This document shows positions 35,587 to 44,237 of a stretch of 64,000 nucleotides of DNA, piece after piece (within the stretch, counting starts at the first letter, position 1; each line of letters begins with the position of its first letter). Both the position numbers and the translations under genes were made by a program. Source of the stretch: Gammaproteobacteria bacterium (lineage in GTDB: Bacteria > Pseudomonadota > Gammaproteobacteria > Pseudomonadales > Pseudohongiellaceae); the NCBI GenBank assembly GCA_028818225.1, contig JAPPOG010000028.1:1-64000 (forward strand), given 5' to 3'. Below the pieces are notes generated by a model that was not told where the DNA came from, made no database searches, and saw only the letters and a program-made list of their open reading frames with translations.

Positions 35587-36795
35587 GTGCTTAAAAAACT
35601 GCATAGAAACATAGCGGTAATTTTTGGCCTGGCTTTTTTTCAATGCTTCATGGTTATTGTTCCTGTTGCTGTGCCTTTCTTTATGTCGAAAGGGCTTAGT
35701 CTTGCAGAAATTTTCTATCTGCAAGCTGTGTTCGCGACCACTATTGTGTTACTCGAGGCACCTTCCGGTTACTTTGCTGATATTTTTGGTCGTCGCTTTG
35801 CACTAATAATTGGCAGCATCGTTCATGGTCTGAGCTACTTTTTGCTTAATTTTGCAGATGATTTCCTAAGTTTGATGATCTTCGAAATAACTGCTGGCAT
35901 CTCCATGAGCTTACTGTCAGGTGCCGATCTTGCCTTACTCTATGACACCCAGCTGGCATTGGAAGATGATGATTCGGCCGAACACGCTCGGGGAATTGCC
36001 CACCTGGGTTTTATCAAGAGTGGCGCTGAAGGAATTGGCGCCTTGCTGGGCGGTGCATTGGCACTGTACTCATTTGATCTAATGGTGTTGATCCAATCGA
36101 TTATTGCCTGGGTCTGCCTGGCACTCGCAGTCTTGCTGGTAGAACCGCCTTATCGAAGAGAGGCAGCAGGGAGCGGGTTTGAGCGGGTGCGGATTTCCGC
36201 AATCCTCAGGCACTTGTTAATCAACGATCCTGTGCTGCGCCAGATCGTAATTGCCACACCCCTTTACAACCTGGCTATCTTCCAGGTCGCCTGGCTGGTA
36301 CAGCCTTATTGGGAAGCCCAGGGCTTGTCTCTGGCCTTGTTCGGAGTTCTCTGGTGTCTGCAAAGCCTGGCCGTTGCGCTAGCCAACAAGTTTGGACTGG
36401 AAGTTGAAAGACGCTATGGCGCGGTGTTCGCGCTGGCTCTTATCGGTATTCTTCCAATCCTGGGACAATTTGGCATGGCCTGGTTTCAGGGCTGGGTAGG
36501 TATCGGCATCGGTCTAATATTATTTGTTTGCCGCGGATTGAACCAGGTCATCCTGGTGAACGCACTAAACCGCAGAGTGCCCAGTGAATTTCGCGCTACC
36601 GCGAATTCATTTACCAGCTTCTTATTGAGACTGGCTTTTATTACCACCGGTCCCATCGTGGGCTTTGTGGCTGAAAGAGAAGGCTTAGCGACTGCATTGA
36701 ATCTGCTCGGAATCAGCTCAATAGCTCTAGGCCTGTTTGTCATGATTCCGTTGATGCAGTCGGTACGAGAAATTCAGCAGCGGGTAGCTGCATAA
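35587..36795 (+). CDS. MFS transporter
   Basis: 402 residues, about twelve membrane segments from GTG 35587 (AGGG about 9 bases upstream). The segment-2/3 loop signature is ADIFGRRFALIIG. The C-terminal half contains RRVPSEFRATANSF, as in drug/multifacilitator-type exporters. Substrate unknown. A terminator lies in its own leader, so expression is probably conditional. Confidence 0.82.
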   Translation: MLKKLHRNIAVIFGLAFFQCFMVIVPVAVPFFMSKGLSLAEIFYLQAVFATTIVLLEAPSGYFADIFGRRFALIIGSIVHGLSYFLLNFADDFLSLMIFEITAGISMSLLSGADLALLYDTQLALEDDDSAEHARGIAHLGFIKSGAEGIGALLGGALALYSFDLMVLIQSIIAWVCLALAVLLVEPPYRREAAGSGFERVRISAILRHLLINDPVLRQIVIATPLYNLAIFQVAWLVQPYWEAQGLSLALFGVLWCLQSLAVALANKFGLEVERRYGAVFALALIGILPILGQFGMAWFQGWVGIGIGLILFVCRGLNQVILVNALNRRVPSEFRATANSFTSFLLRLAFITTGPIVGFVAEREGLATALNLLGISSIALGLFVMIPLMQSVREIQQRVAA

Positions 36796-36810
36796 GCAAT
36801 CCCTCCCCAC

Positions 36811-36856
36811 TAGGGGACTATCTCAGATAAAATCCCTCCCCTCTGAGATAGTCCCC
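36811..36856. repeat. 15-base inverted repeat, REP-like
   Basis: GGGGACTATCTCAGA and TCTGAGATAGTCCCC are perfect inverted arms around a 16-base loop. The right arm is also the first unit of the direct-repeat series. It may end the MFS transcript. Confidence 0.6.
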
Positions 36857-37092
36857 CATTTTTTTCAATACCACTGATAACCATCTAGATTTGGGCAATT
36901 GCTCTAAGCTGGCTCCCCATTTTTTAGTATTACTGATTACCGACTCGATATGAGCGAAGGCCAGAATACCGCTCCTTCTGAGACAGTCCCCGATTTTTTT
37001 CAAGCACACTGATAACCGTGTATTTTTGCGCCAAGAATTTAAAATCGCTCCCATCCCCAGCTGAGATAGCTCCTCATTTTTATAAACTGTCC
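36842..37092. repeat. four imperfect direct repeats
   Basis: Units share CTGAGATAGTCCCC-ATTTTTT followed by CACTGATAACC. Cores lie near 36851, 36912, 36986 and 37069 (spacing about 61, 74, 83). The minus strand translates as repeated KKxGDxLR words, an effect of the repeat and not of a gene. Confidence 0.6.
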
Positions 37093-37335
37093 AATACCTG
37101 CACAAACTTGGTTTGATTCTTGCTCCTTATAAATCAGCTTGATGCACCAATTACGCCCATGCAGTTAAATTTCGCAACTTTAATGAGCCGGATTGGTGCC
37201 AAAATTGAGGCGTGGTACAGTTTTCGGGCATTGCAGTACCTGGTTGGCGACCCGAATTCGCGCTCGCTGGTGCTGCCTCTTTAGCCTTTTATTGCACCGA
37301 AACGAAACATCGCCAACAAAAACGCACCAAAATAA

Positions 37336-37689
<354 letters not shown>

Positions 37690-37704
37690 AGGAATGAAAA
37701 GAAA

Positions 37705-39009
37705 ATGCTAAAGATATTACTCAAAAACAAATTCTTGTTGGCCGGTGCTTTGCTGTTCGTACCTACAGTAGCCTCAGCACAAGAACTAAATGGTGCTGAC
37801 ACGGCCTGGATACTGACTTCCACTGCGCTCGTGTTGTTCATGACACTGCCCGGTCTATCTCTTTTCTATGGCGGCCTGGTGCGCACAAAGAACGTATTGT
37901 CCGTTTTGATGCAATGTTTTTCCATTGCGGTAGCAATCTCAATTCTTTGGTTAGTAGTGGGATACAGTATTGCCTTCGGGCCTTCGGAATCGCCTTATTG
38001 GGGCGGGTTAAGCCGCATGTTTTTTAGTGGCATCGACATCAATTCCATGTCAGGAAGTATTCCCGAGACTACCTTTGCAGGATTCCAGATGACGTTCGCC
38101 ATTATTACGCCTGCCCTGATAGTTGGCGCATTCGTAGAACGTATCAAGTTTTCCTCGATGTTGATGTTCAGTATTCTTTGGACCCTCGTGGTTTACTTTC
38201 CTGTAGCCAACTGGGTATGGGGTGGCGGCTGGCTGGGCAGCATGGGATTAATTGATTTCGCCGGCGGCACGGTTGTGCACATCACTGCCGGTGTTGCAGC
38301 ATTAGTCCTTGCCCTCATGATTGGTCAGCGCAAAGACTTCCTGCAATCGGCAACCCTTCCCCATAATTTAACCATGAGCTTTACCGGTGCAGCGATGCTC
38401 TGGGTTGGTTGGTTCGGTTTCAATGCAGGTTCAGCATTGGCTGCTGATGGTGCTGCGGGAATGGCTCTGTTTGTAACCCATATCTCAGCGGCTACCGGCG
38501 CACTGAGCTGGATGGTCATTGAGTGGATCAAGTTCGGCAAACCAAGCGGCCTTGGCGCGATTACTGGCATGGTGGCTGGACTGGCGACAATCACTCCAGC
38601 GTCAGGTTCTGTGGGCCCTGCCGGTGCACTTTTGGTTGGCCTTGCAGGCGGTGTTATCTGTTACTTCGCCACGACATTCCTCAAGCAAAGCATGAAAATC
38701 GACGATTCCCTCGACGTATTCCCGGTCCACGGTGTCGGCGGTGTGGTAGGTACTTTCTTAGCCGGCATCCTGGTTTCAAGCAATCTTGGAATCTTCAGCG
38801 GCAACGGGTTAGCAGAGGGCATGACGATAGGTTCCCAGGTGGGCGTGCAGGTGGTTGGCATTCTTGCTACAGGCATCTATACAGTCATCATGACATTCAT
38901 CCTGGTTAAGATTGTTGGTGCAATCACTTCTGGTGTTCGTATTACTGATGAACAGGAACAGATAGGTTGTGATATTACCGATCACGATGAGAAAGGATAC
39001 TCAATGTAG
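37705..39009 (+). CDS. amtB: ammonium transporter
   Basis: 434 residues: signal peptide (ending VASAQE) then eleven membrane segments. Family motifs: GLSLFYGGLVRTKNVLS, FAGGTVVHITAGVAALVLA (first pore His), FNAGSALAADG, and DVFPVHGVGGVVGTFLAG (second pore His). Imports ammonium across the inner membrane. Regulated with and by GlnK. Confidence 0.95.
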   Translation: MLKILLKNKFLLAGALLFVPTVASAQELNGADTAWILTSTALVLFMTLPGLSLFYGGLVRTKNVLSVLMQCFSIAVAISILWLVVGYSIAFGPSESPYWGGLSRMFFSGIDINSMSGSIPETTFAGFQMTFAIITPALIVGAFVERIKFSSMLMFSILWTLVVYFPVANWVWGGGWLGSMGLIDFAGGTVVHITAGVAALVLALMIGQRKDFLQSATLPHNLTMSFTGAAMLWVGWFGFNAGSALAADGAAGMALFVTHISAATGALSWMVIEWIKFGKPSGLGAITGMVAGLATITPASGSVGPAGALLVGLAGGVICYFATTFLKQSMKIDDSLDVFPVHGVGGVVGTFLAGILVSSNLGIFSGNGLAEGMTIGSQVGVQVVGILATGIYTVIMTFILVKIVGAITSGVRITDEQEQIGCDITDHDEKGYSM

Positions 39010-39030
39010 TTATTTCTCAACTCGATTAAG

Positions 39031-39064
39031 AAGCCCGGTTGCTTTCGAGTAGCCGGGCTTTTTT
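39031..39064 (+). terminator. terminator after amtB
   Basis: AAGCCCGG (39031-39038) and CCGGGCTT (39053-39060), then TTTT. Ends the glnK-amtB transcript. Confidence 0.85.
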
Positions 39065-39152
39065 GTGACTTATTAAATTTCCCTATTTGGCATTGTGGTC
39101 CAGCTTTCTCGCAGACATAGGTTGGGTAATTGCTTCCGTGACACGGCGTGAA

Positions 39153-39228
39153 CACATCCTTGTGGGCCCGACGCCCGCCGGTCCAGCCACCAAGTGGCGT
39201 TCGACTTTACAGCATGCTGGCGCATGCT
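39153..39228. repeat. cluster of three short hairpins
   Basis: CACA-TCCT-TGTG (39153-39164), GCCAC-CAA-GTGGC (39186-39198) and AGCATGC-TGGC-GCATGCT (39211-39228) follow one another in a GC-rich patch. No gene in 39065-39353 is convincing. It looks like an interspersed palindromic element. Confidence 0.4.
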
Positions 39229-39353
39229 AAACACTCGTCTCACCCCTACCGGCGACGGCCACTTCTGCAAACACCCAATCTATGTCATTAACAGAATTCA
39301 TTGGACCAAGCAGAATCGGAAGAGTGTTTACAGATTCTGCGGGATAATGACGG

Positions 39354-39782
39354 CTATTGTGTCTTCTTCAGGGTAGTAATCGCGTAAACCAGTTTGTTGC
39401 CGTCGAAATCTGTAAATGTTGTCGCAACCAGACAGGTTGCCCTGCCATCATTTACAACTTCTCCTTTAAGGAGAAAGCGCGGACCCATTACTGGTGCAAA
39501 ATAGTCGATGCGCATATTCACTGTACTCGACCATTTGAATTGATTCTGCTCATTAAACAGAGTGCGCGCGGTGAACAATGAAATGATATCCACATAAGTA
39601 CCATGGAAACCACCGAACAATTGTTTGCGAGGATTCAATAAATGTTCTGGCAGATGGGCGTCTACTTCTACCAACCCCGGCTCTTCTCGTAGAACTTTCC
39701 ATTTAGGCGATTCCAACAGGTCACCAGCATTATGCCCCGGCGTAAGAAAAATAGGCTTTAATTTCTCAGAAGATTCGGTCAT
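39354..39782 (-). CDS. PaaI-type thioesterase family protein
   Basis: 142 residues, hotdog fold: KQLFGGFHGTYVDIISLF holds the HGG-like helix entry of PaaI/DUF4442 thioesterases, followed by strands VNMRIDYFAPV and KGEVVNDGRATCLVATTF. Likely hydrolyses an acyl- or aryl-CoA. Divergent from the serine hydrolase gene. Confidence 0.75.
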   Translation of the reverse strand: MTESSEKLKPIFLTPGHNAGDLLESPKWKVLREEPGLVEVDAHLPEHLLNPRKQLFGGFHGTYVDIISLFTARTLFNEQNQFKWSSTVNMRIDYFAPVMGPRFLLKGEVVNDGRATCLVATTFTDFDGNKLVYAITTLKKTQ

Positions 39783-39899
39783 TACATCCCTGCAGTGAAG
39801 GTATCAAAAGGGGTGGAGCATGAAGTAATTGGGGCCGCTGGTCAAATTTGTCGAGTGTCTCTATACTCGGATTCATCATCAAATCATGAGGATTAATCC

Positions 39900-41207
39900 A
39901 TGCTTGCTTACCTATTAAAAACAGTCAAATACAGCGGGCAACAGGGCTTAAGATTACTTGTTGGCCTTTCACTTTCTACTTCAGTTTGGGCGAATGGTTT
40001 ACCAACAGCATCACCAGAGAGCGTCGGGGTATCTAGCGAGCGACTGGAACGAATGTCCGAGGCCATGCAGCGCTATATTGATGGCAATCAATTGGCTGGC
40101 ACCGTGTCTCTCATTTCGCGCAAAGGTAAAGTGATTCACATGGAATCCCAGGGCTGGAAGAGTAAAGAGACCAGTGAACAGATGACCGACGACACTATCT
40201 TCTTCATCATGTCCATGACCAAACCCATCGTTTCAACGGCCCTGATGATGTTATACGAGGAAGGTCACTTCCTGCTGACTGATCCGATCTCAGACTGGAT
40301 CCCTGAGGTCGCTGATAAACAAGTAATTGTGGAAAACGAGTTTGGCACCTACCGGGTACCAGCGCATCGCCCGGTGGATTTTCGTCATGTGCTTTCTCAC
40401 ACCGCAGGACTAGATCCCAGCCGGGAAGTCCTCAATGATGACGAACTGGCACTGCTTGAGCGCAGAGATAACCTGGAAGATACAATTGTACGCCGTGGCC
40501 CACTGCCACTGGCCTTTCATCCGGGAGACGAATGGCAATACGGCAGCTCAACAGACTACGTTGCACTATTGGTTGAAAGAATTTCAGGCGAGCCCTTAAA
40601 AGACTATTTGCAGCGCGAGATATTCGATCCTCTGGGTATGGAAGATACCTTCTATGTAGTGCCTGAAGATAAGCGAGATCGAGTTGCTTCGGTTTACAGT
40701 CCATCAGGGCCTGGCCAGACTATCGAGCTATCCCGTAATGGAGACTACTCCGATAAGCCATTTTTTGGTGAAAATTATTACGGCGGCGTTGCCGGATTAT
40801 TCTCTACCGCATCAGATTACTGGCGCTTTAGTCAGATGCTGTTGAATGGAGGTGAACTCGATGGCGTTCGCTTACTAAGCCCTAAAACGGTGAGCCTTAT
40901 GATTACTAATCACAGTGGGGATGGAAACGTTTATGTGCGAGGACCGGGATATACCTTCGGTCTTGGCTTCGGTATCCTCAGCGATGCCGGTAAGGCTCGC
41001 GACCCACTGACTCCCGGTTCCTACACCTGGGGTGGCGCCTGGGGCACTATCTTCTGGACCGATCCGGTCGAAGAAATGACCGGCATCATGATGACGCAGA
41101 TAACTTCTTACAGTCATTTAACTGTCAGGCAGGATTTCGGCGTAACCGCCATGCAGGCAATTATTGAAGCTAACTCGCCACTTATTGGCTACCCGGTATT
41201 GGATTAA
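39900..41207 (+). CDS. secreted serine hydrolase, class C beta-lactamase family
   Basis: 435 residues with signal peptide (ending SVWA). Active-site Ser105-x-x-Lys108 in MSMTKP; Tyr214 in QYGSSTDY matches the Tyr-x-Ser/Asn motif; the C-terminal GGAWGTIFWTDP replaces KTG. This pattern is typical of EstB/PBP4B-like esterases and not of a true cephalosporinase, so antibiotic resistance should not be assumed. Confidence 0.85.
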   Translation: MLAYLLKTVKYSGQQGLRLLVGLSLSTSVWANGLPTASPESVGVSSERLERMSEAMQRYIDGNQLAGTVSLISRKGKVIHMESQGWKSKETSEQMTDDTIFFIMSMTKPIVSTALMMLYEEGHFLLTDPISDWIPEVADKQVIVENEFGTYRVPAHRPVDFRHVLSHTAGLDPSREVLNDDELALLERRDNLEDTIVRRGPLPLAFHPGDEWQYGSSTDYVALLVERISGEPLKDYLQREIFDPLGMEDTFYVVPEDKRDRVASVYSPSGPGQTIELSRNGDYSDKPFFGENYYGGVAGLFSTASDYWRFSQMLLNGGELDGVRLLSPKTVSLMITNHSGDGNVYVRGPGYTFGLGFGILSDAGKARDPLTPGSYTWGGAWGTIFWTDPVEEMTGIMMTQITSYSHLTVRQDFGVTAMQAIIEANSPLIGYPVLD

Positions 41208-41220
41208 ATTTTAATGTAAG

Positions 41221-41256
41221 GCAATAAAAAGGGGCCAGTTGGCCCCTTTTTATTGC
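41221..41256. terminator. bidirectional terminator
   Basis: A perfect 17-base inverted repeat, GCAATAAAAAGGGGCCA with its complement, around GT. Flanking A and T runs let it work for the plus-strand hydrolase (stop 41207) and perhaps for the convergent gene ending at 41420. Confidence 0.88.
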
Positions 41257-41419
41257 TTGTAAGTTTCTCACTTCTCGCAGCATTGATACTCAAGCAACGA
41301 GCAAGAGCCTGGAGTTCGAGGCAAATAGTTTCGAAAGCGAGGATGGTATATGTAATACCCGACGAGTTTGAGAAACTATTTTAAGACGAAATCCTGGCTT
41401 GTAGCCGCTGCGTCACAAT

Positions 41420-42481
41420 CTACCGATCGTCTAGTAACTCAAATATCCGTCTAACTGCTCGAGGATCGACGCCAGGACCGCGAATTTGAGGAAAATTATC
41501 CGCATGATTGGTCATATCAATCTGCTGTGCTGCCTCTTCCCAACCGATAGTTCGGCTATGCATACCTTCTGCTTTTACCCAGAGATCCCGCAGGTATTCC
41601 TGAAAGTTCGTTATCGGGTCTTTGCTGCGCATAACCGGTCCATGTCCCGGTAGCCAGGCATCAAAATTCAGATTCTTGAGGCCTTCCAATGCGGCTGGCC
41701 ATTCGTCTACGTGACCATCACCCATGTATGCCAACCCCGGCAGCATCATGTCACCAGTGAACGCGACCCTTTCCTGGGGAAGGAAGACAACTACGTCACC
41801 ACCAGTGTGTGCTCGACCAAAGTGTAGAAGTTGAATTTCACGACTGCCTCGTTCGACAACCTGAAATAAAGTCATCTTCTCTGCCAATGTAATATTCGGT
41901 GGAGTTGGATTTACTTCGGGAATCGCATTCATGTAATCGGTTTGCACACGAAGCTGCTCCTGCAATTCAGCTCTTCGCTCCGGATTGGATTCACTCGCGA
42001 CACGTTCCTCGAGGTTGGCTACTAAGCCAGGAACGGGGTCAGAAAAACTCCGAAATGTTCTTTCTTCCAATACATTACCAATTTCGCCATTTAACTTTGC
42101 TCGGGTGAACTCATGACCGATGATTTCAACTCCCTGGGGAAACGATTGATTACCGTGAGCATGATCAAAGTGATAGTGGCTGTTTACCAGGTAACGTACT
42201 GGTTTGTCCGTAATAGCAGGAATTGAATCCAGCAGTGCTCGAGCTGCTGCGGGTGTTACATGAGAGTCGACAACGAGGGTGTCGAACTCACCCACCAGGA
42301 CCATGGCATTACTCATGGTATGAACAGAGCCATTTCCGCTGACATGCCAGACACCTTCAGCAACTTCTTCAAAGCGGTGGGTATCTGACTCCACTATTGT
42401 TTGAGCAAATACGCTTATGGGGAAAATGAGTAAAGGCAGGAAGAGTGCCAGGAGCGATTTTTTGCGAACTTGGTTTTTCAT
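41420..42481 (-). CDS. secreted metallo-beta-lactamase-fold hydrolase
   Basis: 353 residues with signal peptide (ending VFA). Zinc motif His102-x-His104-x-Asp106-His107 in NSHYHFDHAHGN, then HTGGDVVVFLP, TGDMMLPG and LPGHGPV, all conserved ligands. Members include quinoprotein-relay and SoxH-like enzymes as well as lactonases and lactamases; the substrate is not evident. No partner gene adjoins. Confidence 0.82.
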   Translation of the reverse strand: MKNQVRKKSLLALFLPLLIFPISVFAQTIVESDTHRFEEVAEGVWHVSGNGSVHTMSNAMVLVGEFDTLVVDSHVTPAAARALLDSIPAITDKPVRYLVNSHYHFDHAHGNQSFPQGVEIIGHEFTRAKLNGEIGNVLEERTFRSFSDPVPGLVANLEERVASESNPERRAELQEQLRVQTDYMNAIPEVNPTPPNITLAEKMTLFQVVERGSREIQLLHFGRAHTGGDVVVFLPQERVAFTGDMMLPGLAYMGDGHVDEWPAALEGLKNLNFDAWLPGHGPVMRSKDPITNFQEYLRDLWVKAEGMHSRTIGWEEAAQQIDMTNHADNFPQIRGPGVDPRAVRRIFELLDDR

Positions 42482-42879
42482 TTTATTGGTCCTTTATGAT
42501 TTAGCGCTCGCTAATCACCGCAATAAATTTTGCCTCAGGGAGTAACCAATGTCTGATTGGCAACGTCTAAGCAGTATAAAGCGAGGGAAAAGGCACATTA
42601 GCGCATCGCCCATACCCTGTAAAGCAATGGTCTAAGTCGCTATTGCGCGCGTCAATAAGTGGTGAAAAAGGCAAATTCAGTCAAACAGATTAATGTTGGT
42701 TATTAACTAACTTACTGTATTTATTGAACTTTTAAAATTGGCATCCTTATTGCTGCATAGCTAGCAAATCTGCCTACAAGTTAGTCAGATTTGGTCCGAT
42801 AAGAGACCTACTTAAAACGAATTTGAAGCAGCACGAATTGGAGAACTGCCAAAAGCAGATCAAAAAAGGGGAACAAGAA
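42482..42879. other. intergenic region with sigma-54 promoter
   Basis: 398 bases between divergent genes. Contains a close match to a -24/-12 promoter (42738-42754) for the VNG-repeat protein. No further gene seen. A binding site for the activator could not be identified. Confidence 0.5.
42738..42754 (+). promoter_or_regulatory. sigma-54 (-24/-12) promoter
   Basis: TTGGCATCCTTATTGCT: GG at 42740-42741 and GC at 42752-42753 with the required ten bases between, against consensus TGGCAC-N5-TTGC. Start expected near 42765, about 115 bases before ATG 42880. Confidence 0.65.
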
Positions 42880-43551
42880 ATGCGAGCAATTAGTCACAAA
42901 CTAAGATTAAGTACAGCCACAATCCTGGCCATGGTATTGGGGAGCTACCTGTTTGCTGCCAATGCAGATGCACAAGGTCGCGATATCAGCCGGATTAACG
43001 GCACCATAAACGTGGAATCCGGAGAGCGAGTCGGCGACGTTTCGACCGTTAACGGTTCAGTAAGCCTGGCAAGAGGATCAAGTGCCAGCGAGGTCACCAC
43101 AGTTAATGGCGGTATCGATATTTCCGATCAGGTATCAATCTTTCATGCAGAAACTGTGAATGGCGGAATTAGAGTGGGCGAGGGTGTTACCGTCAGCGGC
43201 TCACTGGAATCAGTTAATGGTGGTATTCGCATAGATGCGGGTACAGTAATTGAGCAACATATTGAAACTGTTAATGGGCGTATCCGACTGACCAGCACTC
43301 AGGTAGGCAACAACATTGAAACATCAAACGGCGATATTGATATTCGAGATGGTAGTGTTGTGGAAGGCGATATCGTTGTGCACGGCAGAAAGCGCTGGTG
43401 GGATCGCCTTTTTAACTGGGGCGGCAGCCAACGTCCTGAAATAACCATAGATTCTTCATCTGCAGTCAGGGGCGATATTCATATTTATCGGGAAGTTGAT
43501 TTGAATATTGCCGACGGTTCCTTAAATGGCAGTGAAATAGAACACTTTTAG
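42880..43551 (+). CDS. periplasmic VNG-repeat beta-helix protein (DUF4097-like)
   Basis: 223 residues from ATG 42880 (GGGGA upstream); a longer frame from 42823 is rejected because the signal peptide (LSTATILAMVLGSYLFA, cleavage after ADA) follows this Met. The body has about seven turns spaced 18-20 residues, each with V/S-NG (RINGTINV, TVNGSVSL, TVNGGIDI, TVNGGIRV, SVNGGIRI, TVNGRIRL, TSNGDIDI), a right-handed beta-helix pattern as in DUF4097/toastrack-like and polymer-forming proteins. A WWDRLFNWGG insert near 188-197. Function unknown; sigma-54 control suggests a stress response. Confidence 0.72.
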   Translation: MRAISHKLRLSTATILAMVLGSYLFAANADAQGRDISRINGTINVESGERVGDVSTVNGSVSLARGSSASEVTTVNGGIDISDQVSIFHAETVNGGIRVGEGVTVSGSLESVNGGIRIDAGTVIEQHIETVNGRIRLTSTQVGNNIETSNGDIDIRDGSVVEGDIVVHGRKRWWDRLFNWGGSQRPEITIDSSSAVRGDIHIYREVDLNIADGSLNGSEIEHF

Positions 43552-43591
43552 GAGCTCACTGAGTTCACCCGGCATAAGCAAGCCAGAAACT

Positions 43592-43620
43592 AAAAAGCGG
43601 GCCAAAAGCCCGCTTTTTTT
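43592..43620 (+). terminator. terminator after VNG-repeat gene
   Basis: AAAAAGCGGGC (43592-43602), loop CAAAA, GCCCGCTTTTT plus extra T. Sited between convergent genes; T-run favours plus-strand use. Confidence 0.88.
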
Positions 43621-43637
43621 AAACCCGCCAAAGAGTA

Positions 43638-44204
43638 TTATTCCTTGCGTTCGTAGTGGCCCATCAGCATACCAGTACCGAGTACGTGACCGTCGATAGC
43701 TTCCAAAAGCTGGTCTTTGTTCAGTCCTGGCTCTAAATCAAGGTCAGCGTCCAGGGCATAAACACGGAAATGGTAGGCATGCAGCTGGCCATTAGCTGGA
43801 GGGCGAGGGCCAAAATACCCAGGGCGACCCAGGCCATTATTGCCATTTACTAAACCATCAAGTCCAGCAATATTTGGTTCAGCATCTGCAGACATTCCGC
43901 CGGGAAGGCCGGAAGCACTGGCTGGAATATTGTAAACGACCCAGTGCACGAATGGGCTATCCATCATGCCAATATCTACAACAATCGGATCGTCGCAGAT
44001 TAGCGCTAAAGATTGTGTGCCTGCAGGAAGATCTGACCAGCTAAGATCTATTGATGTATTTGCCCCATAAGCAGAGTTTTCCTCCGGTACCATACCGTGA
44101 TGATCAAAGATCGAACTGGTAATCGTAATAGTGTCCTGGGCAGAAACCTGCACAGCAAAAACCAGCGCAATCACCGTAGCAATACCTTTTAGCAATTTAT
44201 TCAT
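43638..44204 (-). CDS. secreted YbhB/YbcL-type PEBP protein
   Basis: 188 residues with signal peptide (ending VSA). Raf-kinase-inhibitor/PEBP fold: DLSWSDLPAGTQSLALICDDP, FVHWVVYNIPASASGLP, GRPGYFGPRPPANG and YHFRVYALDADLDL. Bacterial members bind small ligands; role unsettled. 33 bases after the acyl-CoA ligase on the same strand. Confidence 0.85.
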   Translation of the reverse strand: MNKLLKGIATVIALVFAVQVSAQDTITITSSIFDHHGMVPEENSAYGANTSIDLSWSDLPAGTQSLALICDDPIVVDIGMMDSPFVHWVVYNIPASASGLPGGMSADAEPNIAGLDGLVNGNNGLGRPGYFGPRPPANGQLHAYHFRVYALDADLDLEPGLNKDQLLEAIDGHVLGTGMLMGHYERKE

Positions 44205-44237
44205 TTTTGTCTCCTCTAGCTTATTAAAGTTTCAATC

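Noticed and set aside
36818-37105. Minus-strand ORF with repeated KKxGDxLR words
   Set aside because: Arises from translating the intergenic direct repeats.
37180-37215. Possible sigma-54 promoter for glnK
   Set aside because: TGGTGC-N5-TTGAG lacks the required GC at -12; other candidates have wrong spacing.
39073-39376. Short ORFs on both strands after amtB
   Set aside because: They run through the hairpin cluster, lack ribosome sites and resemble no family.
39900-41207. Antibiotic-resistance beta-lactamase
   Set aside because: Motifs fit the wider esterase/PBP-like group; there is no KTG and no ampR-like neighbour.
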